Part shown: piece by piece, positions 62,399-64,000 of the stretch
Numbering within the stretch: the stretch's first letter is position 1
Layout: each line of letters begins with the position of its first letter
Assembly (NCBI RefSeq): GCF_002741035.1
Contig: NZ_CP016808.1
Location: 434,001 to 498,000 of the forward strand
Origin: Paenibacillus sp. BIHB 4019
GTDB taxonomy: Bacteria; Bacillota; Bacilli; Paenibacillales; Paenibacillaceae
Reading direction: 5' to 3'
Length of the DNA stretch: 64,000 nt
The notes under the pieces: model-generated
What the model saw: only the letters and a program-made list of their open reading frames with translations
The model's database searches: none
Told to the model about the DNA's origin: nothing
Position numbers and translations under genes: made by a program

Positions 62399-64000
62399 AT
62401 GAAAATCAGAGCATGGCGCAAGGCAATAGTAACCTTATCATTGGTAACGTTGCTGGCAGGAGGATTAAGTCCCGGTTTTGTTCAAAATGATCATGTCTAT
62501 GCAGCAGATGTGATTACGCCTTCTGTCATAGTAGAGGATTTTGAAGATGGAATCTCAGATGTGAAATTTAATCCGAAACGGATGTATGAGGCTACGCTGC
62601 ACCTGGAGGATAACAAGAAGCATGTAAGAAATGGACAATATTCGGCTAGAATTGATTACGATATGATCGGGATAGTGGATAACCCGTCTCAAATCGAAGT
62701 AGGATATAAAACAGGAAACATCCCCTTAACAGGTTATCCTACTAAAGTAGGCATGTGGGTTTATGGAAACAATGAAGGACATTTGCTAACAACAAAATTT
62801 AGAGATCAAGGCGGCTCCTCTTTCCAGGCAGAGTTCTATGACGCAAATCAAACGGGTATCAACTGGTCTGGTTGGAAATATATTGAGGCTGCTGTTCCGC
62901 AGGGCAAGCCAGGTCCAATTGTCCTTGAATTGTTTTTCCAATTGAAACAATCGAATATGAGCAAAAAAAATAAAGGCTCGATTTGGGTAGATGATATTAC
63001 CTTTATCTATGAGGATTCGGATGAGGATAAAGACGTACCTGCCATTAAACCTATAGCCCCTGTGGAGAATGACGTATTAAACGCTCCGCTTGATGAATTA
63101 AAGGTTGAGCTAACCGATAACGGAACAGGTCTAGATTTAGACACGTTATCGGTTCTTTTGGATGGAACGGATATTACAGATGGAGCAAGCTATTCTTCTG
63201 ACACTGGTTTATTAACCTATCCAGGAGAAAATGTGGATGGCGGTTATCACGAGCTTGTTGTTGACGTGAAGGATAAGGCCGGCAACCCAGCAAGCAAAAC
63301 ATATGCTTTTACGATAAATGCAGGTGAACGTCTATTCATGACTTCTGCCGAAGAAGCAGTCAGTAATGAAATTTACCCTGTTCAAGTCAGCATCAAAGAC
63401 TACTTAAATGCACAATCGGCAAAATTCGCATTAAATTATGATGCAAGCACTCTTCAAGTTGAAAGCATTACTCAGGCGGCTGGAGTTGCCTTAGACTCAA
63501 ATATCGACAATGATCACGGAATGGTTCAGGTAGCACTTGATAACCTAACAGCCGCAGCCCATGGTGTCGTTACGGTTAACTTTAGAGTGAGCTCTCATGC
63601 CATTTTAGAGCGTGGTGAAAATTACAAAACCATAACCATGAGTAATCCTAATCTTACAGCGGGCGGAGTTCAGACTAGCTCGCCGCTAGCTTCCCCCCTC
63701 CACTATACAATCGCATTTCCATATCAGCTAGCAATGGCGGGAGTAGGTTTGGGCACATCGTCTACTTTTACCGTATTAGACCGTGATGGCAAACCTTATG
63801 AAGGTGCGGATATTGTTTTCACTGGATTATTAAAGCAAAGCTCGGTTGTTACAGTTAACACGGTAACGTCTAGTGTATATGAGGATGATGATACTTCTTC
63901 TGATGTCTTAATGGTTGCAAAAGCTGGAGAACGCTTCTATGCTTCAGCTGAAGCCGAGGATGGATTATTCGAAGTTATTCTCGCAGATGGCCAAACAACA
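62399..64000 (+). CDS. Large secreted multidomain protein with cohesin-like module (3' truncated)
   Basis: Open from ATG 62399 (AAGGGGAG 12 bases upstream) to the window edge: 534 codons and unfinished. A signal peptide (RKAIVTLSLVTLLAGG, cleavage near VYAADV) leads to a jelly-roll carbohydrate-binding-like region at about 45-210 (VEDFEDGISDVKF, ending GSIWVDDITFIYED). Next come an Ig-like bacterial repeat (about 220-315, DKAGNPASKTYAF), a cohesin-like module (about 325-440, YPVQVSIKDYLNAQSAKFAL, LNYDASTLQVESI), and the start of another domain. Such proteins of Paenibacillus are cell-surface glycoside hydrolases or phosphoesterases; the catalytic part would be beyond the window. It is AT-richer than the core genes. 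Confidence 0.75.
   Translation, partial: MKIRAWRKAIVTLSLVTLLAGGLSPGFVQNDHVYAADVITPSVIVEDFEDGISDVKFNPKRMYEATLHLEDNKKHVRNGQYSARIDYDMIGIVDNPSQIEVGYKTGNIPLTGYPTKVGMWVYGNNEGHLLTTKFRDQGGSSFQAEFYDANQTGINWSGWKYIEAAVPQGKPGPIVLELFFQLKQSNMSKKNKGSIWVDDITFIYEDSDEDKDVPAIKPIAPVENDVLNAPLDELKVELTDNGTGLDLDTLSVLLDGTDITDGASYSSDTGLLTYPGENVDGGYHELVVDVKDKAGNPASKTYAFTINAGERLFMTSAEEAVSNEIYPVQVSIKDYLNAQSAKFALNYDASTLQVESITQAAGVALDSNIDNDHGMVQVALDNLTAAAHGVVTVNFRVSSHAILERGENYKTITMSNPNLTAGGVQTSSPLASPLHYTIAFPYQLAMAGVGLGTSSTFTVLDRDGKPYEGADIVFTGLLKQSSVVTVNTVTSSVYEDDDTSSDVLMVAKAGERFYASAEAEDGLFEVILADGQTT

Overview
The window looks like a chromosomal segment of an aerobic, spore-forming member of the Bacillales, most likely a Paenibacillus or close relative. 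This is inferred from gene content: a KapB homologue, a KinB-like sporulation-type histidine kinase, a bacilliredoxin, a CvfC/YpgR homologue, a YkpA-type ABC-F protein, a xylose operon with a ROK-type XylR, many TTG/GTG starts behind strong AGGAGG ribosome sites, and a GC content near 50 percent. No rRNA, tRNA, CRISPR array, intact insertion sequence or prophage was seen.

Layout. 0-8 kb: end of an O-antigen ligase-type membrane protein, a membrane-anchored M23 peptidase with a bactofilin behind it, an ABC exporter pair, a small Cys-rich protein, a PilZ-LCP pair, and an Xre regulator preceded by an array of hairpins. 8-21 kb: glutamate synthase large subunit without a small-subunit gene, an SGNH hydrolase, kapB, a glycolipid-type glycosyltransferase, an ACT-malic enzyme, an acyltransferase, an NlpC/P60 endopeptidase and a CDF metal transporter. 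21.8-32.2 kb: a rhamnose-type ABC uptake operon (ATPase, two permeases, binding lipoprotein, L-rhamnose mutarotase). A DeoR regulator and a second sugar ATPase lie further upstream, and an AT-rich island of three orphan immunity-type genes separates the two parts. 32.3-48.9 kb: chemoreceptor, ParB-like protein, ABC-F protein, Gfo/Idh/MocA oxidoreductase, MBL-fold hydrolase with a His-rich insert, CvfC-like protein, transglutaminase, KDPG aldolase, AraC-mutY pair, cytochrome c-551 lipoprotein, acpS, SDR, nadE, bacilliredoxin. 49-54.9 kb: a small hydrophilic protein, KinB-like kinase, monoacylglycerol-lipase-like hydrolase, flavoprotein, and a PAS-PAS-Xre one-component regulator. 55-57.3 kb: an AT-rich accessory patch with an APH-family phosphotransferase bracketed by copies of a 15-bp inverted repeat, a short ORF remnant, two long hairpins and a GNAT acetyltransferase. 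57.3-61.6 kb: xylA-xylB facing divergent xylR with a clear xylO operator and a cre site. 61.7-64 kb: an SDR pseudogene and the start of a large secreted multidomain protein that runs off the window.

Themes. Pentose and deoxysugar use (xyl, rha-type transport, eda, Gfo/Idh) dominates catabolism, with a cre-like site in both the xyl and rha promoter regions. Envelope functions are frequent (M23/bactofilin, LCP, NlpC, glycolipid synthase, transglutaminase). The features most worth a second look are the inverted-repeat-bounded APH cassette, the orphan immunity island inside the rha-type locus, the hairpin array with a convergent 36-codon ORF around the Xre gene, and the PAS-PAS-Xre protein.
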